Source: Pachypanchax playfairii (lineage: Eukaryota > Chordata > Actinopteri > Cyprinodontiformes > Aplocheilidae). From it: 64,000 nucleotides of DNA. Shown here piece by piece: positions 47,315 to 58,503 of this stretch. Below the pieces are notes generated by a model. That model had not been told where the DNA came from, did not search any database, and saw only the letters and a program-made list of their open reading frames with translations. The stretch covers positions 3,693,623 to 3,757,622 of the forward strand of contig SSNP01000019.1 in the NCBI GenBank assembly GCA_006937955.1, read 5' to 3'. Within the stretch, counting starts at the first letter, position 1. The number at the start of each line of letters is the position of its first letter. A program made the position numbers and the translations under genes.

Positions 47315-49339
47315 AGTAAAAACTTTTATTTATTATTATTTATTTAACTGTTTGGTATTTGGTCTGAGATAAGCTGATGGTTTAGATGGAGCTCTTATTG
47401 TAAACTAAATTAAAAATTTCTCCAAACATAAATATTTAAATTGGATTCTAATTGAATTGTACTGAATTAAATTCAACTTCCTACATCTTTAAACATCCTT
47501 TGGCTAGTGACACATTTATCTTTTATCAAACACAGATAAAGTGGGATACATGTTGGATCAGATACTCCTAAAAGCTATTTTTGATAATCCAGTGTGTTTG
47601 TAGCAGAGCCCAGCACACAGGTAGATAACTCCAAATTGCAGCTCTTTGAAGCAGTCCAGCAACAGACTTCTCTATGTATCTAAATTATTCCAGTATTGGG
47701 CTTCTCTGTTGCTACACTCAGGCTGAGGTTTCTTGTTGTGAGTTAAATCAAATAAAATCAGTAATTTAGCTCCTTCTGTATAGAGTGGATAAGCTGCTTT
47801 TGTTTTGTTGGGGTCTAGTGGTCTTGTGGGCTTGCTGAGTTCTATCAGTACGCACACGCATGCAGACACTGATATACACATGCTGCCAGACAACTCTCTT
47901 GACAATGAAGTGTTTTAATTAGTGTGAATAAACATTGGAGTTGAACAGAGTGCTTGTTTGCGGCTTCCTCTGTGATTCATCTATTAGTTTTGTTGGAGAA
48001 AAGGTCAGGAAGAGGTAAATACCAACAACTCTGGAAAACGCTAGATGAATTAGGACGAGTAGAAAGAACTGAGAGTATGCAGACTGTGATGCAGCTGGAC
48101 TGCTTGGCTGGAGCATCCTTTCCTGTCACAGAGGCTGAAAGCAGCATTTTGAATCAAGAATTTTTGTAGCTCTTTATTTCTGCTTGTTTCAGAATCTTTT
48201 AACTATTTTTCTCCATCGTACAGATTATTGTTGCACAAGACTGAAGACAGAAGTAAAAAAATAGGAGAGGGGACAGTGAATGAGGCGAGCACTGAAAATA
48301 AACACTTCTGTCAAAATGAAAGCGGAAAAACACGAGACATGGAAATTAGATCGATGGAGAGGAGAAGAGAGATTATCTTCTCCGTGGATGGGAGGGCTAA
48401 TCCCAAACATGGAAAGATTAAACGCATGACACAAAATGCACATTTAGAAGGTAGAGCCTTCAACTAAGGAAGACAGCTGAAATGGATTGTGAGCACATAC
48501 ACAGACACACACTTCTCTGTGTCCTTGTAAAGTATATGGCCTGAGTTCACATGAGGATACATGCAACATCACTGCTTAATATCATGTAAATAAAAATAAA
48601 TAAAAGAGATCTGAGAGGCTTCCAAGTACATCTAATGACGGGTGAAGGATTCTACAGCTAATATGATAGCAGAGGGATTTTTACAGAACTAAAATAAATA
48701 TATTCAGTGTTAGATTCAAAGCAAACGATGTCCTCTATGACATGACAACACAGTTAATCCAGTTCCAAATATGTTCTATAATCATTTCATGTTCTACGAG
48801 CTTGCTTGGATTTCATGTGTGAGAATTTGGAGAAGAAATGCCTGAGAATTTCTTGGGAATCATATAAATCCATAGTGCCATCTAGTGTCCCATATAACAC
48901 ACACACACATATACAAAAACAGGCTTAGGGTAGATAACAACTTGGTGTTGGCTTTTCCTTTAACTTCCTCATTTGTTGGGTTTTCATATTTCCATCATGA
49001 AAATAATTTACACAAAGTTTCTTCTCATCTGTCGTGCAGGTTATTTAAATATGTAAAGGTTGTCTGCTTGAAACATGATCCCAGTTAAACATGAAGAAAA
49101 GATAATGACTTCAAGGTGGTGAAGAGGATTTTGCCCTTAATGAGAAGCTCAACGGCTGTTTGTCGTCTTTCGAGTAGTGAGCTTGCGTTGTAGCCCCCCT
49201 CTTCCCCCAACGCCAGAAACGCCTCCGTTAGAAAGTTTCAAAGAAATCTCCTTTTGTTTGTTTACTATCACCATCACTGGAGTTTTTTCTGGAGCTACTA
49301 CAATTTTGTTTCTTCGAACATGTTCAAACAATAAGTTTT
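47315..49339. other. No gene recognised
   Basis: Unique sequence. 48225-48470 holds open frames on both strands and GAGAGATTATCTTCTCC, but no protein domain. A short (AC)n is at 48897-48909. Confidence 0.45.
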
Positions 49340-49495
49340 TTTTTGTGTACTCAATGTATATAGAACTGTCTTTTTATTTTTGGGCACTTATTGAGTGCTT
49401 GTTTTTTGATTTTATTGCTTGTGCAGCACTTTGGTCTCCTCATCGAATGTGTAAAGTGCTTTATGGATAAAGGTTATTATTATTATTATTATGTC
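49340..49495 (+). mobile_element. LINE/SINE 3' tail with (TTA)n
   Basis: GCAGCACTTTGG followed by TGTAAAGTGCTTTATGGATAAAGG and (TTA)n (49473-49492) is the 3' end typical of teleost L2-type LINEs and their SINEs. It compares with GCACTTTGGTCC and AAGTGCTTATAAATAAAG at 54915-54965. This is a strongly 5'-truncated copy. Confidence 0.65.
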
Positions 49496-50023
49496 GGACT
49501 CATTAATAGTAAAAGGGTTGTTTATTGTTGTTACAGTTTGTTGTTTAAATGGAGGGTGACACGAAAAATAAACATTTCTTAAAAATGTAAAAGATATAAA
49601 ATGAAATGTAATTAATAATACATCCTCCCCTCCGTTCTGTGCTAAATGAAGAAATATTAAGGGTTTTGAACCTGCAGCCTTGAGCAACTGGATGACGTAG
49701 GCACGAGAGTACCTTGTTTATTGTTTATTGACACTTTTTTGACTGATTTATTTTTTGTAAGAACATTCAATAACAATCAACATGGTGAAAACACAACATG
49801 ACATAATCGAGCAGAATGTCTGAAAACAAACCAATTCATATGTGATATTGAACATCTGGACACGTTTCATAACTGCATTGTAAGTTTCAACCATAGTTGA
49901 TTGTGTTAATATAAAAGGAGCTACTGGTTCAACAAACTGACTCCTGCAACATCTCTCGTCAGAACGCAAGAACGAAACTTAGCCGACAGCCGGTCCGAGA
50001 GGCAGGAGTGATGTAAATCACTG
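49496..50023. other. No feature recognised
   Basis: AT-rich sequence. The minus frame at 49748-49969 has no domain. Confidence 0.45.
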
Positions 50024-50506
50024 ACTACGTTTACATGCAGCCAATATTCGGGTTATGATCGGGTTATGGTCAGTATTCGGGTTTCTCAAATGTTCAGAAT
50101 AACCCGTTTACATGCATAAGTAGAGAGAGTTACCCCTGTATACATAAAACTTGTAATAACCCGATTTAAACGATGGGGTAGCGTCATGACGTATGGACTA
50201 CTTCATGACGCAATATGCGTCATTTCTGATTCTTCTTCCTGTATTCAAAAACAACAGCGAAAGACCAAGATTCCTTGCGAATAGAGCATGCGCTGAACAC
50301 ACGTTTTTACGGGGTTATGCCGATATGCATTTACACGACTAAATATTTAGGTTAGAAGAGGGTTACCCCAGGGGTAAAATCCGTGTTTTTAAAAACCCGG
50401 TTCTGAGCATATTCAGGTTTTTGCCGGTGTTTACATGGCCGTGCGGAACCGGGTTATTGTGAATATTCGGGTTTTAAAAGGGTTATTGGCTGCATGTAAA
50501 CGCAGT
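50024..50506 (+). mobile_element. TIR element, 'ACTACGTTTACATGCAGCC' family
   Basis: The element is 483 bp with 23-bp inverted ends differing at one base (ACTACGTTTACATGCAGCC against ACTGCGTTTACATGCAGCC). Subterminal GGGTTAT and ATTCGGGTT motifs are repeated many times in both orientations. There is no coding capacity. The flanks AATCACTG and AATGACTG are similar but not aligned cleanly to the ends, so the duplication length is uncertain. Confidence 0.85.
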
Positions 50507-50958
50507 CAATGACTGAGTGTAGTGAGGTGAGGGAGTGGGTGATGGCTATATTTACATAGAAAAATGATATAAAAACAATAAAATGTGACGCTCTATCAAA
50601 ATCTATCCATGTTCACTGAGAAAGGGAGAATGCTAGCTTCTTTCTGTAAACAGTGGTAAATGTTTCACCTTTGCGCTGCGCTTCTTACGCTACGGGGGGC
50701 TAAAATTGATCTAAAACTGCATTCATTTAATCTTCACATCAAAACCTTTTTGCCATCATTGCTTCCGTAGATTAATGTACAGATGATTATTTGGTTTTGT
50801 TATGATTTTCCTAATCGTTATATTGTGACACCCTCCCTTTAAGCTAGGATTAGCATCGCAGCACTGCTAGCTGTATCAGGTTTGAAGGTGAAGCAAAGAC
50901 AAATATAATGATTATGATCTGCTCATCATTTTTAGTCATTTAGCAATCAGTCATGTAT
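50507..50958. other. No feature recognised
   Basis: Unique AT-rich sequence between two elements. Confidence 0.45.
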
Positions 50959-50962
50959 TTAA

Positions 50963-51594
50963 AGGTCCTATATCATGCAAAATCAACTTTTTGGAGCTTT
51001 TAATAATGTTGAGATGCAGAAATGCTTTTGGCTTAATTTACACATTTCTCAGTAATCCTCCTGCATACTGCGCTCGGAGCAGCTGCTCCACTCTCTCCTG
51101 GTAAATGACTGACTCGTAAGATAGTGATGTAACGCTGTCCAACCAGGAAGTGGCCCACATGTCTGTGCCGCCTTTGCAAATTAAACACACACGCCCCCTT
51201 CTTCACAGGTGCGATACATCCTGCAAAATCCTTCAGGATCTTTGCAGTACTTCGTGTACTTCAAATTTACTGTCAGACTCCAGGTCAAGATGGTAAGGCT
51301 ACATAATACGCTCCTCCATCATTACTGAATTGTTTACAAAGTTTTGGGGGTGTGGCTGTTACCCATACAGCTTTGCCGCAGCCAGGCCGGGGCTCGAGGC
51401 TATATCATGAAATGGGCGACACTCACAGGGGAGGAGAGATTTTAGGTAAACAGAGCATTTCACTTCAAGATCGGAGAATAACTCCAGGATATAAGTTATA
51501 TTTTAGGACAAATGAATAATATATAACACCAATGGAGCGTTTTATCATATATGTGCTGATGTCAGACTGTGAAATAGCAGCATACAGCAGACCT
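50963..51594 (+). mobile_element. TTAA-flanked TIR element, family C, copy 1
   Basis: The element is 632 bp. Its left end AGGTCCTATATCATGC follows TTAA (50959-50962). Its right end is the inverse of AGGTCTGCTGTATGCTGC and is followed by TTAT, one base off TTAA. It shares blocks such as CACATTTCTCAGTAATCCTCCTGCAT with 53217-53733, in the same orientation. Non-coding. Confidence 0.85.
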
Positions 51595-51598
51595 TTAT

Positions 51599-53212
51599 TG
51601 TGGACAGTAGGTTTTTCAGTTTTCAACACAGACATTGCCCAAAACTTTAGTTTTTTTTAAGCTACCAGGACAAAAGTTTTGCTGTTATCCAAATACTGAA
51701 AATGTTGAAGGATAAAATGATGGCTGATAGTCACTGAAGATGTATCAATAACTCAAATTTGAGAAGTGAAATGACCCATGATCTTTACTGTCAACCCACT
51801 GAGAGAAGGAGCTTTCTTTGTTCCTGCTATTGATGAACACACATGCTTCTTCCTGACAGAGGAGAGAACCGGCTGAACTCCTACATATCCCATCTCATCA
51901 CTGTACTGAATACCAATCCAACGGTTCCACTCTCTGTTGAAATTCAATATCCGCTGGATGGCGAGAGCTGTGGTTTGTAAAATCTATTATCAAAGCAGAG
52001 CAGAAAAAGCTGCAGTTTTGCATGTCAAATTGTGTGTGTACATTTGTGCTGCAAACACACACACACACACACACACCGTGTTGTTTCAGGACATCGAAGC
52101 TTCTTCCTCCATCTGTTTTATCTCTCCTCTTCCCTCCAGGCTGTATCTCTCTCTCCAGCATGTATTCAACTCTTCTCCATCACACATTCCAGGGATTTAC
52201 ATGAAATAATGGCTGATTGTTTTCAGCTAGATGAAACATTTGCATCTGGTTATGATAGACTAGAAAAAGCCCGGAAGATTCTGATCATTGTAAAAAAAAA
52301 AAAAAAAAAACTGTGTTTGGCCTTGAATTTTCACCAATCTGCCACAGTCTTGTAGTCACTCACGTATCCAGAAAACATGCCCCGCCTTGCAGCAGTATAA
52401 GAGTCTGCAGGGAAACACACAGAAGTCTAATAAAGCATTTAATAACTGGTCATGCTCCATGTAGTAATTGAGTCAAAAATACAGACTTTTCAAGTATATC
52501 ATTTTTAAAAAACTTAAAAAATTTTAGACTTAACTAGCTTCAGCTCAAAATGGGTCACAGATGGATTTTCAGACAGAGGGCAAAGTTAAATTTGATTCTC
52601 TATAGCTAAAAAAAACTAATTTTTTCCTCCTATTTCAGTTTCCCAGAGATTCTTAAAAGGGATTTGAAAAATGTCATTAATTATTTGAACCTCCCTTGTC
52701 AGCTAAATTCAGTTTGAGAGACAGAAAATAGGCCTCTGTCTCGGTAAAAGTAACCTAATTCAAGAATAAAAGTAACTCGGCACACACGGGGAAAACGCAA
52801 TCTGAATATTGCATCAAAACGTTATAAGCTTAGAGAGGCTGAGAACAGCTTCGAGCTATTAAAAAAAAAAAAAAAGACTGTGAGAAATCTGTTTTATCTA
52901 CTCAGGTTTACTGACCTTGATAAGTGCTGAAACTTCAGACTTTTGATGTAACACTTCGCAAATTTGTTCCCCAAAAGGCCCAGAGTAATTTTTATTTCAA
53001 AACCCCACAAATATACACACCAACTGTTTAATGTTTCATTACTTTTTACACAACTTGCTGTTTTCCAACAAGCAGCTTAATGGAAGAATTCACAGCTGTT
53101 TGATCCATGAATCAATCAACATGTCTTGGTTCAATCAGAGTTGGTGTATAAACAGCCTCCTTGTCCTTTAAATAAGTCATCATCAATGTGAAAATAAGGC
53201 ACTTTAAATATT
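51599..53212. other. No gene recognised
   Basis: Includes (AC)n at 52054-52076, a 19-base poly-A at 52292-52310 and a poly-A near 52861. The minus-strand stretch 51753-51960 has an open frame with WNRWIGIQYS that looks protein-like, but I do not recognise a family. Confidence 0.45.
52054..52076. repeat. (AC)n microsatellite
   Basis: About 11 AC units; the overlapping poly-HT frames are artefacts. Confidence 0.95.
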
Positions 53213-53216
53213 TTAA

Positions 53217-53733
53217 AGGTCCTATATCATGCAAAATCGACTTTTTGAAGCTTTTAATCCCAGAGTGGTTCTTTTTAGGTTAATACACACATTTCTCAGT
53301 AATCCTCCTGCATCCTGCGCTCTGAGCTGCTCTACTCTCTCCTGGAAAACGACTGACTGTAACATAGTGATGTAATAATGTTACACCAGGACCTGCCCGG
53401 CATGTCCGCGCTGCTCCTGCAGATTAAACACAAACGTCCCGAGCTGCAAGAGTCTGAAGTAAGACACTAAGCACCACCGTTTTGTAGTATTTTACTTTCC
53501 AAAAATCTCTCGTTGAAAATGTGCATTTGGCTGCGAGAGTTACAGGAATTTATTCACTTTTTTATTTCGGCAGCTTGAGGGGCAGCACTCATGACAGGGG
53601 GCCTGGAGGAGAGATGGGATTTACTTCCTGGTCTGAAAATAACTTGAGAACATAAGTTATATTTCAGAACAAATAAATAATATAAAATGTAAATGTATAT
53701 GTGACAAATGAAAAATAGCAGGATACAGAACCT
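53217..53733 (+). mobile_element. TTAA-flanked TIR element, family C, copy 2
   Basis: The element is 517 bp, TTAA at 53213-53216 and 53734-53737. Its ends are AGGTCCTATATCATGC and the inverse of AGGTTCTGTATCCTGC. It lies 1.6 kb from copy 1 in direct orientation, with internal deletions relative to it. Confidence 0.88.
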
Positions 53734-53846
53734 TTAAGTGGGTCTGTATTGTTCTTATGATTAGTAACTCTCTCACCTAAAGCAGAAAACAGTCAGTTTA
53801 GATGTTTTTAACCTCTAACCACTAAATGGTAGGTATGTTTTGGAAG

Positions 53847-53880
53847 TGGGTAGAGAGACCTACTTGATCCATGAAGAGAG
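53847..53880 (+). repeat. Short repeat K, copy 2
   Basis: Matches 40237-40270 at 32 of 34 bases. It lies just right of the family C element. Confidence 0.7.
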
Positions 53881-54084
53881 AAAAAATGGTTTTAGTTTAG
53901 TTTTAAAAACTACAAGACAAAAAAATGGAAAGGTGTTTAAAACATGACCTGAGTATAAACCTTCAAGTTCAAGGTATTATTTTATTTGCCCCTTACATAT
54001 AATTTGTTTCATTTCAGATGAAAAAAAAAACTTAAGATAAAGTTTATTTAACAGGCAAAAACGGCACAGGCTCTGTACAGCCAT

Positions 54085-54975
54085 TACTTCAGTGGCTTGA
54101 TGATGTTAAAGCCTGGATGTCTCTAAAAAAAATGTAATTAAAATAAAATTGTAATGATGAAAAGACAGAGGGGATGGTTTTTGGAAGCTCTACTGAGAGC
54201 CCTATTATGGATTTAGGCTCCTTGGCTCAATATAACAAACAAGTTGTTACTAACCTCGGAGTAAATCTTAAACTTGACGCTCAAAATTACTTGTCGAGTT
54301 ACTTTCAATTAAGGCAGCTGGTAATAATAAATCATATCCTTTCACAGCAGGATTTTGAGACAATCTACACCTTTATCACTACTCAGCTGGATTAATGCGC
54401 TTTATGTCGAGGTCAGTGCTTCTTCCCTCAATCAGCTGCAGAGGGTTCAAAATGCTTCTATTTGTCTTTTAACTGGATGGATCATATTTCCCCTGTTTTA
54501 CAGTCACTTCACTGGCTACCCATTTCTACTTCCACTTTATTTGTAAAGAGCTTTTAAAACATGGCATTACAACCAACCAAAGCGCTGAACATAAAAACAT
54601 CCATAAAAGACTACAATTAAAACACACATTAAAATCAAGAAGCTAAAACAGATAAAACAATTGATACAAACATACCAAGAGGATGTTCTCAGAACTTAAC
54701 AATAACTTACAGGAGATCGAGCTTTCGCTCCAGCAGCTCTAAGATTTTGGAACAGTCTACCTTTGCAGATCAGACAGGCCTCTTCTCTCCATGTTTTTAA
54801 ATCACTTTTAAAGACATCTCTTCTCCCAGGCTGCTGACACCATGTGAGATGTTTTTATATTATTTATTAGATAGGGCTGTTTACTTTTGTATTTGTTTTT
54901 ATCTTGTATATAACACACAGCACTTTGGTCCAGTGCTGGTTGCTTTAAAGTGCTTATAAATAAAGTTGGATTGGA
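54085..54975 (+). pseudogene. L2/Rex-type LINE ORF2 C-terminus and 3' tail, degraded
   Basis: Conceptual translation runs in LINE order: DVKAWMS, then EKTEGMVFGSS, NLGVNLKLDAQ, FQLRQL, HILSQQDFETI, ITTQLD, then after a frame change NALYVEVSASSLNQLQRVQNA. Further on (54720-54820) come RAFAPAALRFWNSLPLQIRQ and HVFKSLLKTSL. These are the conserved C-terminal blocks of L2/Rex1-type ORF2. The 3' end (54915-54970) is GCACTTTGGTCC, AAGTGCTTATAAATAAAG and TTGGATTGG. The middle (54550-54715) is replaced by unrelated A-rich sequence, and several stops break the frame. Confidence 0.85.
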
Positions 54976-55689
54976 TAACAAGGACAATGTACAACAACAT
55001 TAATCACAGAGGAAAATATGTTCTGTACTAGGCTCTAGCTCTCAGAGCTCATTTCCATCTGCAGCCCCTAAAACACATCAAATACATTATATTTACACAA
55101 AAAAACAAAATTTTTCAAGTAAACACAAGTTGACCCTATTTAACTCCCTCCTACCAAAATTCCCTCAATCTGCTATTAACATTTAATAGACACAGATACC
55201 ACTTGCTATTTATACAACAGAATAAAATCAATGCTGACAAACTTAACCATTAAACAGCTGTTTTCTTGTTTCTATGCAGAATATTTTATAGTTTTGACAT
55301 GTTGTTAATTCTATTGGAAGTTTGTTCCATTTTGTTATGGTTTTAAGTGAAAATGCTGACTCATTGCCCATTGAGTGTTGATCGTGTTACTCTGGTCATC
55401 GGTTCAGATGTTAATTTTACACATTTTAAAGTGGTATAGGGGCCGTATTATTGATTATCTTGAAAAGTGAACATATATGTGCACAATCAATAAAACATCA
55501 AAAGTTTAGCATACTGTGTTTAAAGAGAATTTGACGATGATATTGTCAGTTTTCTTGTCCAGGATCTGCAAGGCCTGCTTACAGAGTGATTCCAGGGGTT
55601 TAATGGTTGTCTTGTTTATCTGTGATCATCATGATATACCAAAAAATAAATGAGACAATCATAGCATTCATGTAGACGTCCATAAATAT
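54976..55689. other. No feature recognised
   Basis: AT-rich unique sequence. Confidence 0.45.
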
Positions 55690-55693
55690 TTAA

Positions 55694-56663
55694 AGGAAAA
55701 CTTACCCCCCCTCCCCGGATTCAGTCTGAGATTTAAAAAAATAACATGATAAATGGGAGTGGCTAGCAGACTAAGGAGGCGTGGCATTCTGTGCTGTGAC
55801 TGACATGTCACTCTGACTGACACGCGCCAGAGAGGGACAGGTGAAATGGAGGAATATCTGGACGAGACGAGCAGCTCTGATCCGTATCGTTTCGAGCTGA
55901 TAGTTTGCCCTGCAACGGATTGGCGGCATAGAATGAGGCTCTTCTCTACTGGTACACTGTTAGCTAACGCTATTAGCTCTAGTTACATCGTGTGACTCTG
56001 CAAACAGGTGCAGCTGCGCGCGCACGACCGCACTACCGTTTCAAGTCGATGGTTCGTATTGCAGCAGCTTCAGCGTCTTAGAATTGGACCTGTCCCTTCG
56101 TAGTATATTGTTGTTGATCAAAACAAAATCTAAATTTTGATTAGCTCGTGTAATATCTGTGATTCAGTGTCGTGTGGCTGCGCGTGTGACCGCTGCACAT
56201 TATTGTCTGCACAAAAGCAGGTTTCAGAGAGGTGTCCAAGGTATAAATCAAAGTATCTCAGCATGAAGAGAAATGTAATGTTCTAAAAACATGTTTTCAC
56301 ACATTCACTAACACTAAAATGAACTCTGATAACGTCTGTATACACTTCCTGTTCAAACTCACTCACTAGTGAGCGGAGGCGTGGCCGAGACGCTGCGACT
56401 TTTATATCTCATAACAGCAGAATCCTGACGTCACGATTAAAGAAAATAAGGTTTCAGCCAGTAGCAATGCCTGATTCAAATCCAGTGCAGTGTAACATTT
56501 TAAACTGAAGAGGGCGCTCCACTAACGGTTTTTGGTATAAAATGAAAAGTTGTATAAAAATGTGCTAAAATACCAAAAACCAGACCCAGAAATGTAGGCG
56601 GGACTATTAAACACTCATTTATAGAGTTTATCAGCAAAAGTTGATTTGGGGGTAAGTTACACT
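55694..56663 (+). mobile_element. TTAA-flanked TIR element, family D
   Basis: The element is 970 bp, TTAA at 55690-55693 and 56664-56667. The left end AGGAAAACTTACCCCC and the inverse of the right end, AGTGTAACTTACCCCC, form the terminal repeats. The interior is CpG-richer than its surroundings and carries a possible short coding exon at 55846. There is only one copy in the window. With families A to C it shares TTAA and an AGR start. Confidence 0.85.
55846..55995 (+). CDS. Possible first-exon relic inside family D element
   Basis: The ATG at 55846 opens MEEYLDETSSSDPYRFEL and the frame closes at 55995. A donor-like CTACTG|GTACAC occurs at about 55951. An acidic/serine start followed by a PYRFE-type motif recalls N-termini of some fish proteins encoded by or derived from transposons, but this is a weak memory-based resemblance. 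The position inside a TTAA element is the main reason to list it. Chance is quite possible. Confidence 0.3.
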   Translation: MEEYLDETSSSDPYRFELIVCPATDWRHRMRLFSTGTLLANAISSSYIV

Positions 56664-56667
56664 TTAA

Positions 56668-58503
56668 GCAACAAAAAATATACACTGATAAAATCAGCTG
56701 CTAATGTCACCACAAGACAGAACGACTAAGAAGCTTATCAATTCATTTCAACCCAATGTAAGTTCAGAATGTTGTGCTAATGCATCGATCCTACATTGCT
56801 ATTCCCTGAACTATTAGCATCCTGGATTAAAACAAGTCAAAAACATCCTTAATTCCCAGAGAATATTCAATCTGCCCACACCGGTGTACGATCAGCAGGA
56901 AAACATTTCTTCTATCTTACAAAGAAAACGCTTAATTTTCAGTGTCAAATGTAGAACTATCCAGTTAGTGAGAGTGAAGGAAGATCAAACTGCCTCTGGT
57001 CCACAATTTAAATATAAAGCAGCAAAGATCTAATTACAAGGCAGGAGAGGTCGTGGTACAGTATGCAAGGCTCTACTTAAGAGGGATCCTGGAGATCTTC
57101 TGGGAACCGTGAGAGAAACTCAGCCCTCCTACGTTCACTTCTTCTTAAAACACAGATTATTTTTGTCCAAGTATTTAAGAAAAAAATATAGTAAGAGACA
57201 ATTTACCGCAGCTTAAACACAAAGATCGTGTTAGCATAAAAAAGATTGTTTCATATGAGCAAGAAGCTTTTTTTCTTCCTGTTGCCAGAAGGAGACGTGA
57301 TGAGGTGAAATATTTGAAATCTTTTGGGATTTCAAAAAAATACCACAAAGAAAAGAGCCTTAAAGCAATCCTCCCGGTTTCTCTCCACTCGAAGGGGAAT
57401 TGGTTCAGAGTGATTCTGTGCAGCGCTGCTGTCGTTAACCTCAAACAAACATTTATTATCTCAAGCCATTCAGGAACTATCACCGTTATTATGGTTTTGT
57501 ATCTTAGAACATGTGAAGGACAAACCGAGCAACATTCAGTGGTTCTGCGGAGGTCATCGTGTTTCTCCTGATAAACCAACACACAAACCCACCAGCAGAA
57601 TGAAAGTATTTTTATAATCTTACATCACATCCTACATGCAGCGGGGGTGAAGTGATGCTGGCCTTTTCCCATGATGCTCCACATGCACGAGTTTGTGTAC
57701 GCTTGGCCTTAGCTGGGGGTTTTAGAACAGCTCGTTTCCTCTGTCAGCATTTAAAGAATTTATTAGTGGGATCTGAAAACGCCATGATGCAACAGTAAGT
57801 CTTTGTGTAGTGTGGGAGGAAGACTGAGCTGGAGCCTGTGTAACGTCTGAGAGGACGACGATTCAACTGAGTTGTCTTTGTTCTGTGTGAAACCTTGTAA
57901 CTCACATTATTACATGAAAGTAACATGTCCCCGTTTTTTAATGAAAAACCTTCCCATCTCTTTCTGTCAGGAAGGAAAACCACAGTTAATTTAAATTGGG
58001 TGACATTTCATTTGAAAACCCAATAATTAGTGTAAAATTATAAAGAAGAAACGTGAATTAAAAAGTCCTATATAATCAACTCTAATTACTACAAATTAAA
58101 AGTAGATACGCAGAATATGTATCACTTTTTCCAAGAACAAATTTCCAGTTAAATAAAGCCAGAGTTTAACTGTTTGAAACACAGATAAAGTCTCAGAACA
58201 GATGCAGAGTCATCATGGAACTCTTCTCTATGGAATACAGTTACCGTCAAAAATAACTTGTCGAATTATACGAACTTTAAATTTACAGTTGTCTTTTTTT
58301 CTTTATGAATAAAACAAGCAAATACAAATCTATCCTTTTAGAATATGAATTGAAAACTGTGATCCTACACGGGGCCACAGGATTATTAATTGAGCACAGA
58401 TACATCTGTGCCATTAGTTAAGGTCTTATTAACTTAATAAAATCTCCAGATTATAATCAGCTAACATTTAGCAGTTTGCACATAACGGTATCAAAAACAA
58501 TTA
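56668..58503. other. No gene recognised
   Basis: Unique DNA. Within 57175-57582 the minus strand has a 135-codon frame and the plus strand an 88-codon frame that overlap. Neither shows a domain; the stretch could be a conserved non-coding block. Confidence 0.45.

Noticed and set aside
51753..51960. Lectin-like exon (WNRWIGIQYS)
   Set aside because: Only a short suggestive string; expected cysteines and flanking motifs are missing.
57175..57582. 135-codon minus-strand frame as a gene
   Set aside because: It overlaps a plus-strand frame, has no domain and no splice or start context.
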